Source of the DNA: an uncultured Methylobacteriaceae bacterium
GTDB taxonomy: Bacteria; Pseudomonadota; Alphaproteobacteria; Rhizobiales; Beijerinckiaceae
DNA length: 5,651 nucleotides
Assembly: GCA_937872715.1 (NCBI GenBank)
Contig: CALMTJ010000284.1
Coordinates: 1 to 5,651, forward strand
Direction of reading: 5' to 3'
The position numbers were made by a program, and so were the translations under genes. Below the pieces are notes generated by a model, which saw only the letters and a list, made by a program, of their open reading frames with translations, was not told the DNA's origin and did no database searches. Below are positions 1-5,651 of the stretch, piece by piece. Every line of letters begins with the position of its first letter. The first letter of the stretch is position 1.

Positions 1-66
1 AGGAGTTCTACGTGACCAACTGGGCGCGCCTGACCGGCGGATCGGCCGCGTTCAGCGCGGCATCCG
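1..66. other. Unresolved left-edge stretch
   Basis: These bases lie beyond the 3' end of the substrate-binding protein gene. On the minus strand a GTG at 70-68 overlaps that gene's TGA, the usual layout for a coupled transporter gene, but the frame meets TAG at 10-8 after 20 codons. On the plus strand a frame enters from the left edge (GAG at 3-5) and reads EFYVTNWARLTGGSAAFSAAS before running antisense into the neighbouring gene, with a stop only at 216-218. The two frames share the same wobble positions, so base composition cannot choose between them. It could be a broken or remote permease start, the tail of a convergent gene, or non-coding DNA. I assign no function. Confidence 0.3.
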
Positions 67-1035
67 TCACTGCGAGGCCGGGGCGAAGCTCCGGTCGAGC
101 AGCCCGTCCACGGCGGCCGGGACGTCCGTGCCGGCCGGCAGCACGCCGGCTGCGGCGAGGGCCAGACCGGCCTGCAGGATCGTCTCGCGCTGGGCGTCGC
201 CGATCGCGGAGTGGGTAAGCTCCGTCCGCTCGAGCTGGCGCGCGATGATGGGCTCGGAGAGCCCGGTCGCGGCCTGGAGGATGCGCCGCAGCTCGGCCGG
301 ATTGGCCAAGGCCCAGCGCCGGGCGCGCTCGTAGGCCTTGAGCACGCGGGTGACGAGGGCCGGGTTGTCCCTGGCGAACTCCTCCCGGACGTTGAGGATG
401 CCCCAGGTGTTCGCGGCCTTGTCGCGGTAGACGAGGGTGTCCCCGCTCTCGATCTCGGCCGCCGCCATGATCGGGTCGAGGCCGGCCCAGGCGTCCACGT
501 CGCCGCGGTCGAGGGCCGTGCGGCCGTCCGGATGCTGGAGGAGCACGAGCTTGACATCCCGCTCGCCGAGCCCGGCCGCCGCGAGCGCCCGGACGAGGAA
601 GATGTGCGGATCCGTGCCGCGCGTCACGGCGACGCGCTTGCCCTTGAGGTCCTCGACCCGCTTCAGCTCGGTTCCCTTGCGGGCGACCAGCGCCGTCCAT
701 TCGGGGCGCGAGAAGACGTAGATCGACCGGATCGGGTTGCCGTTGATCCGGCCGATCAGCGCGGCCGCACCCGCGGCCGAGCCGAAATCGATGGAGCCGG
801 CGCTCAGGAACTCGAGAGCCTTGTTGGAGCCGAGGCTCTGCACCCAGCGCACGCCGATGCCGTCACGGGACAACTCGTCCTCGAGGAAGCGCTTCTCCTT
901 GAGCACGAGGCTCACGGGGTTGTAGGTGGCGTAGTCGATGCGCACCTCCTTCGGTGCCGCGGAAGCGGAGCCCGCCGCCGCGGCCAAGAGCGGCAACGCG
1001 CCGAGAAGGTGGAGGAGAGTACGACGGGCGATCAT
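67..1035 (-). CDS. ABC transporter substrate-binding protein, SsuA/NMT1-like (sulfonate type)
   Basis: Periplasmic solute-binding component of an ABC importer, 322 residues, the normal size for the SsuA/TauA/NMT1 family. Residues 1-27 form an export signal: twin arginines at 4-5, a Leu/Ala-rich core at about 7-22, and a likely cleavage near SASA|A or SASAA|P at 26-27. The mature part opens with a beta strand (VRIDYATYNP, 31-40), followed by family-typical stretches: NKALEFLSAGSIDFG (71-85), an EDLKGKRVAVTRGT segment (128-141) and the second-lobe DRGDVDAWAGLDP (176-188). Loss of specificity detail is inherent to the family, so the ligand (alkanesulfonate, taurine or another small organic) is inferred only. 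The ATG at 1035 is chosen because the signal peptide begins there; the frame stays open upstream, but only antisense to glnD. A GGAG lies 11 nt before the ATG, a long spacing. No permease or ATPase gene is visible in the window. Confidence 0.9.
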   Translation of the reverse strand: MIARRTLLHLLGALPLLAAAAGSASAAPKEVRIDYATYNPVSLVLKEKRFLEDELSRDGIGVRWVQSLGSNKALEFLSAGSIDFGSAAGAAALIGRINGNPIRSIYVFSRPEWTALVARKGTELKRVEDLKGKRVAVTRGTDPHIFLVRALAAAGLGERDVKLVLLQHPDGRTALDRGDVDAWAGLDPIMAAAEIESGDTLVYRDKAANTWGILNVREEFARDNPALVTRVLKAYERARRWALANPAELRRILQAATGLSEPIIARQLERTELTHSAIGDAQRETILQAGLALAAAGVLPAGTDVPAAVDGLLDRSFAPASQ

Positions 1036-1138
1036 GGCGTCAGGAGCTCCGTAGAGGTCGCACGATGTTGTTCGGTCTTTGGAACGCTGCGTCCTCTTTG
1101 TCAAACGCTTGTGAGATGAAGATGCCGCCGAGGGGATC
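1036..1138. promoter_or_regulatory. Divergent control region between the binding-protein gene and glnD
   Basis: These 103 bp separate two divergently transcribed genes and should carry both promoters. On the minus strand a perfect TTGACA occurs at 1104-1099, but 16-18 nt downstream there is only CCAAAGAC, a poor -10, so the promoter for the binding-protein gene is tentative. I see no convincing -35/-10 pair for glnD on the plus strand and no NtrC-type dyad. The 10-mer CAAACGCTTG at 1102-1111 recurs upstream of grpE. That a promoter lies here follows from gene orientation; its exact elements are not settled by the sequence. Confidence 0.4.
1130..1135 (+). promoter_or_regulatory. Ribosome binding site of glnD
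   Basis: GAGGGG ends 3 nt before the ATG at 1139, a short but usable spacing. It agrees with the start being fixed independently: the frame has a TGA at 1112-1114 and no ATG, GTG or TTG between that stop and 1139. Confidence 0.55.
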
Positions 1139-3820
1139 ATGGTCGCAGGCTTAGCCTCGAAGCCTACGGAGCGGCCAACCACGGCGCGCGCGGACGCGGA
1201 GAACCGCCGCGACCTCGTCGCGAGCCTGCGGGCGCGGCTGCTGGCCGACCATGCGGAGGCCGAGCGGCGCCTCATCTTGGACGGCGACGGGCTCGCCTGC
1301 GCACGCGCGCTCTCCGCCGCGATGGACGGCGTGGTCCAGACGGTGTTCGCCACGGCCGAAGCGGCCGGGCTCGCGCTCGTCGCGACGGGCGGCTACGGGC
1401 GAGGGACGCTGGCGCCGGGCTCCGACGTCGACCTCCTGTTCATCATGCCGGCTGGGGTCTCCGGCGGGCACGAGAGCGCGGTCGAGACCGTTCTCTACGT
1501 GCTCTGGGACCTGAAGCTGAAAGTCGGGCACGCGACCCGCACCCTCGACGAGTGCGTGCACGAATCCCGGGCCGACATGACGATCCGGACGGCGATCCTG
1601 GAGGCGCGCTTCCTGGCCGGCGACCGGTCGCTCTTCACGGAGCTCGAGCGGCGTTTCCGCAAGGAGGTGGTGAAGGGCTCGGCCGCCGGCTTCGTCGACG
1701 CCAAGCTCCGCGAGCGGAACGCCCGCGTGAGGCGGGCGGGCGAGTCGCGCTACCTTGTCGAGCCGAACGTGAAGGACGGCAAGGGCGGGCTCCGCGACCT
1801 GAACACGCTGTTCTGGATCCTCCGCTACGTCTACCGCAACGCCGAGCCGGACGAACTGGTCCGCGAGGGGCTGTTCTCGGCCGAGGAGGCGGCGCTGTTC
1901 CGGCGCTGCGAGGAGTTCCTGTGGCGGGTGCGGTGCCACCTCCATTTCGCGACCCGGCGCGCCGAGGAGCGGCTCACCTTCGACAACCAGCGGCTGATCG
2001 CAATCCGGCTCGGGTTCCGCTCCCGGATGGGCCAGGAGGCGGTCGAGCGCTTCATGAAGACCTATTTCCGGAACGCGAAGGAGGTCGGCGACCTCACCGC
2101 CATCGTGTGCGCCGGGCTCGAAGCGCGGCACGCGAAGCCGCGCCCGGTGCTCGACCGGATGCTGGGCTCGCTCCGCCGCCGCCGCCTGCCGCTCGATTCG
2201 GCCGATTTCGTCGCCGACAACGACCGGATCACCGTGCGGTCGGACGACGTGTTCGAGCGCGATCCGGCCAACCTGATCCGCCTCTACTGGCTCGTCGACC
2301 GCCACAAGCTGCCGATCCATCCGGACGCCTCGCGGCTCGCGACGCGGGCGGCCCGGCTGATCGGCCCCGCTCTGCGGCGCGATCCCGAGGCGAACAGGAT
2401 GTTCCTCGACATCCTGACCTCGCACGGCGCGCCGGAGACGGTGCTGCGCCGGATGAACGAGACCGGCGTGCTCGGCCGCTTCATCCCGGATTTCGGCCGG
2501 GTCGTGTCGATGATGCAGTTCAACATGTACCACCACTATACGGTGGACGAGCACCTCATACGGTCGATCGGGGAGCTGTCGGAGATCGATGCCGAGCGGG
2601 TGGAGAACGCCCATCCGCTCGCCAACACGATCGTCAAATCCGTCCGGCACCGCCGGGCGCTCTACGTCGCCATGTTCGTGCACGACATCGCCAAGGGTCG
2701 GAGCGCCGACCATTCCCTCATCGGCGGGCAGATCGCGAGGAAACTCGGTCCGCGTCTCGGGCTCGACCCGGCGGAAACGGACACGGCCGTGTGGCTCGTC
2801 GAGAACCATCTCGTCATGTCCACCACCGCGCAGGGACGCGACCTCTCCGACCCGAAGACGATCGAGGCCTTCGCGGCCGTCGTGCAGTCGATCGAACGGC
2901 TGAAGCTCCTGCTCGTCCTCACCATCGCGGACATCAAGGCGGTCGGTCCCGGCGTCTGGACCGGGTGGAAGGGGGAGCTGCTCCGCACGCTCTACTACGA
3001 GACGGAGCTCCTCCTGAGCGGCGGGCATACGGAGCGCGTCTCGGCCGAGCGGGTGCGGGGCGCGCAACGGCGCCTCCGGGAGGAGCTGCCCGACTGGACG
3101 GACGCGGAGTTCGACGCCCACGCGGCCCGCTTCTACCCTGCCTACTGGCTGAAGACGGCACGGGCCCGGCAGGCCAGGCACGCCCGATTCATCAAGCAGG
3201 CCGAGGGTGCCGGCCAGACCGTCGCGACGGCGGTCGAGACGGACGTGTTCAAGGCCGTGACCGAGCTCACGGTCCTGTCGCCCGACCATCCCCGCCTGCT
3301 CGCCATCGTCACCGGCGCCTGCGCCGCGGCGGGCGGCAACATCGTGGACGCGCAAATCTTCACCTCCGCGGATGGGCTCGCGCTCGACGCTATCTTCCTG
3401 TCGCGCGCCTTCGAGCGGGACGAGGACGAGATCCGCCGCGCCGAGCGCGTCGCCACGGCGATCGAGCGGGCGCTCCGAGGCGAGGTCAAGATCGCGGATC
3501 TCGTGCGCAGAAGGGCGACGGCGAAGCCGGCTCCGACCGCGTTCGTGGTCACCCCGGACGTCGTGATCCACAACGACCTGTCCTCCCGCCAGACGGTGCT
3601 GGAGGTCACGGGGCTCGACCGGCCGGGGCTCCTCTACGATCTCACGACGGCCTTGGGGAAGCTCAACCTCAACATCGCCTCCGCCCATGTCGCGACCTTC
3701 GGGGAAAAGGCGGCGGACGTGTTCTACGTGACGGACCTGCTCGGCACGAAGATCAGCCACCCGTCGCGGCAGGCGTCCATCCGGCGCTGCCTCACGGCGA
3801 TCCTGGCCGAAGCGCCGTAG
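1139..3820 (+). CDS. glnD: Bifunctional PII uridylyltransferase / uridylyl-removing enzyme
   Basis: Cytoplasmic glutamine sensor. It uridylylates PII proteins (GlnB/GlnK) when glutamine is low and removes UMP when glutamine is high, setting glutamine synthetase and nitrogen-regulated activity. All domains are present in the 893 residues. The nucleotidyltransferase motif is GGYGRGTLAPGSDVDLL at 84-100, with metal-binding Asp96 and Asp98. The GlnD/GlnE-type segment LVEPNVKDGKGGLRDLN spans 206-222. The HD hydrolase region spans about 460-570, with YHHYTVDEH (464-472), the paired HD at 515-516, His525 and NH at 556-557. Two C-terminal glutamine-binding ACT domains lie at about 706-785 (SPDHPRLLAIVTG) and 818-893 (GLDRPGLLYDLTTALGKLN). 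The length suits the family, and both catalytic centres look intact. The start is secure because an in-frame TGA at 1112-1114 leaves only the ATG at 1139. It is probably its own transcription unit, divergent from the transporter gene. No PII, glnA or ntr gene is in view. Confidence 0.98.
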   Translation: MVAGLASKPTERPTTARADAENRRDLVASLRARLLADHAEAERRLILDGDGLACARALSAAMDGVVQTVFATAEAAGLALVATGGYGRGTLAPGSDVDLLFIMPAGVSGGHESAVETVLYVLWDLKLKVGHATRTLDECVHESRADMTIRTAILEARFLAGDRSLFTELERRFRKEVVKGSAAGFVDAKLRERNARVRRAGESRYLVEPNVKDGKGGLRDLNTLFWILRYVYRNAEPDELVREGLFSAEEAALFRRCEEFLWRVRCHLHFATRRAEERLTFDNQRLIAIRLGFRSRMGQEAVERFMKTYFRNAKEVGDLTAIVCAGLEARHAKPRPVLDRMLGSLRRRRLPLDSADFVADNDRITVRSDDVFERDPANLIRLYWLVDRHKLPIHPDASRLATRAARLIGPALRRDPEANRMFLDILTSHGAPETVLRRMNETGVLGRFIPDFGRVVSMMQFNMYHHYTVDEHLIRSIGELSEIDAERVENAHPLANTIVKSVRHRRALYVAMFVHDIAKGRSADHSLIGGQIARKLGPRLGLDPAETDTAVWLVENHLVMSTTAQGRDLSDPKTIEAFAAVVQSIERLKLLLVLTIADIKAVGPGVWTGWKGELLRTLYYETELLLSGGHTERVSAERVRGAQRRLREELPDWTDAEFDAHAARFYPAYWLKTARARQARHARFIKQAEGAGQTVATAVETDVFKAVTELTVLSPDHPRLLAIVTGACAAAGGNIVDAQIFTSADGLALDAIFLSRAFERDEDEIRRAERVATAIERALRGEVKIADLVRRRATAKPAPTAFVVTPDVVIHNDLSSRQTVLEVTGLDRPGLLYDLTTALGKLNLNIASAHVATFGEKAADVFYVTDLLGTKISHPSRQASIRRCLTAILAEAP

Positions 3821-3824
3821 CGGT

Positions 3825-3855
3825 GCCGGAACCCGTACGGGCCTCGTCCGCCGGC
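3825..3855. repeat. Nested palindrome just after the glnD stop
   Basis: A perfect 10-bp palindrome, CCCGTACGGG (3832-3841), sits 11 nt past the glnD stop. It is enclosed by the inverted pair GCCGG (3825-3829) and CCGGC (3851-3855). In RNA it could fold as a GC-rich structure at the glnD 3' end, but no T-run follows, so it is not a typical intrinsic terminator. It could stabilise a 3' end or be a chance product of high GC. Confidence 0.3.
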
Positions 3856-3858
3856 GCG

Positions 3859-3896
3859 CAAACGCTTGATCTCACGATGCGAGATTCAATATTCAG
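3859..3896 (+). promoter_or_regulatory. Putative grpE promoter with overlapping inverted repeat
   Basis: This is a clearly AT-rich island in GC-rich DNA. CTTGAT (3865-3870) could serve as a -35 and AATATT (3888-3893) as a -10; TTGATC to AATATT is spaced 16 nt. CTTG also fits the -35 of alphaproteobacterial heat-shock (RpoH) promoters, but the -10 is not a good RpoH match, so the sigma factor is open. An inverted repeat, TTGATCTC (3866-3873) and GAGATTCAA (3881-3889), pairs perfectly except for one unpaired base and has a 7-bp centre. It would span the promoter spacer, as an operator might. Initiation near 3900 would give a leader of about 20 nt before the chosen grpE ATG. Confidence 0.45.
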
Positions 3897-3921
3897 GCCG
3901 ACCCTTCATGTCCGGGACCCC

Positions 3922-4512
3922 ATGATGAACGACACGATGTCTGGCGACGATACGACGGACGACGCGGCGAACGGCCTCGCCTCGGGCGAGCACGCGTCCA
4001 GCGACGAGCGGGGACGTGTGGCCGAGCTCGAGGCGGAGCGGGCGGACCTGAAGGAGCGGCTGCTCCGCGCGCTCGCCGACACGGAGAACATGCGCCGGCG
4101 CAGCGAGCGCGAAGCGGCCGACGCGCGCAGCTATGCCGTGACCTCCTTCGCGCGCGACATGCTGAACGTCGCCGACAACATGCGCCGCGCGCTGGACGCC
4201 GTGCCGAAGGATGCCGAAACCACGACCGCGCTGAAAGCCCTCGTGGAGGGCGTGGAGCTCACGGAGCGCGACCTCCTGAAGATCCTGGAGCGGCACGGCG
4301 TGAAGCGCATCGAGCCCGAGGGCCAGAAGTTCGATCCGAACATGCACCAGGCGATGTTCGAGATCCCGAACGAGGAGCTTCCCTCCGGCACCGTGGTCCA
4401 GGTGGTGCAGACGGGCTACGCGATCGCCGAGCGCGTGCTCCGTCCGGCCCTCGTGGGCGTCTCCAAGGGCGGCCCGAAGCCCCAGCCGGCCGCGGCCGCG
4501 CCTGCTACTTGA
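3922..4512 (+). CDS. grpE: GrpE, nucleotide exchange factor of the DnaK chaperone
   Basis: GrpE is a dimeric cytoplasmic cochaperone that releases ADP from DnaK so that it can rebind ATP. The 196-residue product has family architecture: an acidic disordered start (1-30), a long charged helix likely to form the dimer coiled coil (about 30-70, with ADTENMRRRSEREAADAR), a connecting helical part including DNMRRALDAV (85-94), and the C-terminal beta domain with FDPNMHQAMFEIP (137-149) and GTVVQVVQTGYAIAERVLRP (156-175). An Ala/Pro tail follows. The start is uncertain. ATGs in frame occur at 3877, 3922, 3925 and 3937, and the frame is open far upstream inside glnD. The 3877 ATG falls inside the putative promoter, so 3922 is preferred, with a weak GGGA at 3914-3917. 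There is no hrcA or dnaK beside it. Its last 8 bp overlap the 3' end of the opposing gene. Confidence 0.95.
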   Translation: MMNDTMSGDDTTDDAANGLASGEHASSDERGRVAELEAERADLKERLLRALADTENMRRRSEREAADARSYAVTSFARDMLNVADNMRRALDAVPKDAETTTALKALVEGVELTERDLLKILERHGVKRIEPEGQKFDPNMHQAMFEIPNEELPSGTVVQVVQTGYAIAERVLRPALVGVSKGGPKPQPAAAAPAT

Positions 4513-5437
4513 CGGACAGGCTGTCGACCACCCGCCTGAAGCGCGACAGCATGGCGTCGCGAGCCTCGACCTTCGCCACCGCGACGAAGCGGAGATAGGC
4601 GTCGGATTCGAACCGCATGCTCTGCATCACGATCACGGGCTGCTCGGACGGCCCGTCGGTCGCGCGCGCCACGATCTCGTGCCATTCGGCGCCGCCCTGG
4701 CGGAAGCTCTGCGAGCGCTCGAAGACGACGTCCTTGATGAGCATGTTCCCGCCGAGCGCGGACCGGGCGAAGGCATCGCGGCCTTCCGGCGCCGGCGGCG
4801 GCCCGTAGGATTGCGCGACGATCACGACCGGCTGGTCGGCGCCCCGCACGGTGTCGCTCGGCCCGTCCGTCATCAGGAGCGAGTTGCCGGCCATCGCCCG
4901 CACGGGCCGGAACCCGGCCGTGTCGCCGATCCGGAACGGCAGCGCGTCGAGCTGCTCCTCCATGGACAGCGGAGCCCGGATGGCGACGCTTCGCAGCATC
5001 TCCTTCACCTGCGCCTCCGTCGCGGCGGGGACGTCCGTCGGCATCTGGGCGATCACGAGCGCGGTGATCGTCGGATCGCCCGTGAGCAGGATCGTCTTCG
5101 GGACGGCGCGGCCGCCCTCGTTCTGACGGCCGGAGACGAGGAGCCCGTCCAGGGCGCCGACCTTGACGTTCTCGCGTCCGTCGGGGGTGAAGCCCTGCGC
5201 CTTCAGCGCCTCGTCCCCGAACCCGGCGGCGACGCTGGAGAAAGCCTGCGGCGGCATCTCGATCGCGATGATCGCGACCCCAGTGGCCGGATCCTGGAAC
5301 CCCGCGATGCCGCGGGCCGGACGCATCCCGGCGGCCGGGACGAGGCCGATCCGGGAGCCCGCCGGGTAGACGGTCTCGGCCGCCGCCGGGGCGGCGGCGC
5401 CCAGGAGGGCTGCGAGGAGAAGCGCTATCCAGAGCAT
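4505..5437 (-). CDS. Exported protein of unknown function with two similar domains
   Basis: I do not recognise this 310-residue product. It starts with a clear signal peptide: a hydrophobic core at about 2-17 and an AxA cleavage site giving AAA|ETVYP after residue 20. There is no lipobox cysteine. The mature protein seems to hold two related halves, about 23-154 and 165-310. Each begins with a short strand-rich GLVP- or GFRP-like stretch, has a hydrophobic strand (VAIIAIEMP 54-62; PVVIVAQSY 203-211), then a second one (TALVIAQMP 125-133; QPVIVMQSMRF 266-276). Each closes with a helix followed by a strand (KEMLRSVAIR 145-154; LSRFRRVVDSLSVK 297-310). This pattern resembles PsbP/DcrB-like envelope folds, an inference only. 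The ATG at 5437 is preferred to a TTG at 5473 because it begins the signal peptide and has AGG 8 nt upstream. It lies 58 bp downstream of alkB on the same strand, so co-transcription is possible. Confidence 0.8.
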   Translation of the reverse strand: MLWIALLLAALLGAAAPAAAETVYPAGSRIGLVPAAGMRPARGIAGFQDPATGVAIIAIEMPPQAFSSVAAGFGDEALKAQGFTPDGRENVKVGALDGLLVSGRQNEGGRAVPKTILLTGDPTITALVIAQMPTDVPAATEAQVKEMLRSVAIRAPLSMEEQLDALPFRIGDTAGFRPVRAMAGNSLLMTDGPSDTVRGADQPVVIVAQSYGPPPAPEGRDAFARSALGGNMLIKDVVFERSQSFRQGGAEWHEIVARATDGPSEQPVIVMQSMRFESDAYLRFVAVAKVEARDAMLSRFRRVVDSLSVK

Positions 5438-5471
5438 GCAATACACCTGTGTCGCGCCGCAAGGAGGTCGC

Positions 5472-5497
5472 AAAAACGGCAGGAACGTGGCCCGTTC
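5472..5497 (-). terminator. Weak candidate terminator after alkB
   Basis: On the minus strand, AACGG (5496-5492) can pair with CCGTT (5479-5475), and a run of five T residues lies at 5476-5472. A competing stem, GAACG/CGTTC (5497-5493 with 5487-5483), is also possible. The stems are only 5 bp and overlap the alkB stop codon, so read-through into the exported-protein gene remains likely. Confidence 0.22.
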
Positions 5498-5651
5498 AGG
5501 GTGGCGGATTGACCCGTCGCAGCGTGAGGTTCACCCGGCCTCCCTGGGGAAGCAACTCCGAACTTCCGGCGAGGATGCGGTCGATGCCGTGGAAGACGAG
5601 GCGGGCCGGGCCGCCGAACACGAAGACGTCGCCGCTCCGCAGCCTCATCGA
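5496..5651 (-). CDS. alkB: AlkB-family Fe(II)/2-oxoglutarate dioxygenase, C-terminal fragment
   Basis: Only the last 51 codons are in the window; the gene continues past the right edge. AlkB proteins oxidatively demethylate 1-methyladenine and 3-methylcytosine in nucleic acids, releasing formaldehyde. The fragment matches the end of the double-stranded beta-helix core. SGDVFVFGGPARLVFHGI contains the second iron-ligand histidine (His21 of the fragment, His187 in E. coli). GGRVNLTLRR contains the 2-oxoglutarate-binding arginine pair R-x-N-x4-R (Arg39 and Arg45 here, equivalent to Arg204 and Arg210), with Asn41 between them. The conserved GDV-x-V-x-GG strand has Phe where E. coli AlkB has Trp. 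The first HxD iron motif lies outside the window, so activity cannot be judged. Substrate preference within the family is not decided by this piece. Confidence 0.9.
   Translation of the reverse strand, partial: SMRLRSGDVFVFGGPARLVFHGIDRILAGSSELLPQGGRVNLTLRRVNPPP

Noticed and set aside
211..1119. A 302-codon plus-strand frame opposite the substrate-binding protein gene.
   Set aside because: It is antisense to a convincing exported binding protein, shows no family motifs, and has shadow-type composition.
1151..3760. An 869-codon open frame antisense to glnD.
   Set aside because: The plus-strand frame carries a complete, motif-bearing GlnD. The antisense frame has no recognisable domain and is rich in Arg, Pro and Gly, as expected of a shadow in GC-rich DNA.
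1552..3876. The grpE frame stays open upstream through most of glnD, suggesting a large fusion protein.
   Set aside because: The upstream part is an Arg/Pro/Ala-rich out-of-frame reading of glnD with no GrpE-like content. Only the segment from about 3922 onward is GrpE.
3866..3889. A true CIRCE (HrcA) operator at grpE.
   Set aside because: Arm sequences and the 7-bp rather than 9-bp centre do not match TTAGCACTC-N9-GAGTGCTAA. The dyad is reported only as an unidentified inverted repeat.
5471..5473. TTG at 5473 as the start of the exported protein.
   Set aside because: It would put 12 extra residues, including two cysteines, before an otherwise well-formed signal peptide. The ATG at 5437 starts directly at that signal and has an AGG at good spacing.
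4679..5512. A 277-codon plus-strand frame opposite the exported protein gene.
   Set aside because: It is Arg/Asp/Gly-rich with no domain, while the opposite strand has a signal peptide and strand-rich halves.
5461..5651. An ideal plus-strand Shine-Dalgarno, AAGGAGGT (5461-5468), with an open frame from GTG 5487 to the right edge.
   Set aside because: The GTG is 18 nt downstream, too far, and the frame is simply antisense to the alkB fragment, whose catalytic motifs are clear.

Overview
The window is high-GC chromosomal DNA with strongly GC-biased third codon positions. It looks like an alphaproteobacterium, probably of the Hyphomicrobiales and plausibly Methylobacterium-like. That placement rests on base composition, a GlnD of the ~900-residue type and the general protein style; no rRNA or other decisive marker is present. 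I see no tRNA, rRNA, CRISPR array, insertion sequence or phage gene.

Layout, left to right. (1) Positions 67-1035, minus strand: an SsuA/NMT1-type substrate-binding protein of an ABC importer for sulfonates or a similar small organic solute, with an export signal. Its stop codon overlaps a possible GTG start of a next gene toward the left edge, but that frame closes after 20 codons, so the left 66 bases stay unresolved. (2) Positions 1036-1138: a short divergent control region. (3) Positions 1139-3820, plus strand: a complete glnD, the bifunctional PII uridylyltransferase/uridylyl-removing enzyme that senses glutamine. (4) Positions 3821-3921: a 101-bp gap with a promoter-like AT-rich island and a striking inverted repeat. 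(5) Positions 3922-4512, plus strand: grpE, nucleotide exchange factor of DnaK. (6) Positions 4505-5437, minus strand: an unrecognised exported protein that looks like two tandem copies of one domain; its 3' end overlaps that of grpE by 8 bp. (7) Positions 5496-5651, minus strand: the C-terminal 51 codons of an AlkB-family 2-oxoglutarate/Fe(II) dioxygenase, running off the right edge.

The genes do not form one pathway. They are nitrogen sensing (glnD), protein folding (grpE), solute uptake (substrate-binding protein), alkylation repair (alkB) and an unknown envelope protein. grpE is not next to hrcA or dnaK here, so its control probably lies in its own upstream region. I find no convincing new multi-gene system. 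The most useful leads are the inverted repeat at the grpE promoter, the 10-mer shared by the glnD and grpE upstream regions, the duplicated-domain exported protein, and the unexplained frame at the left edge.
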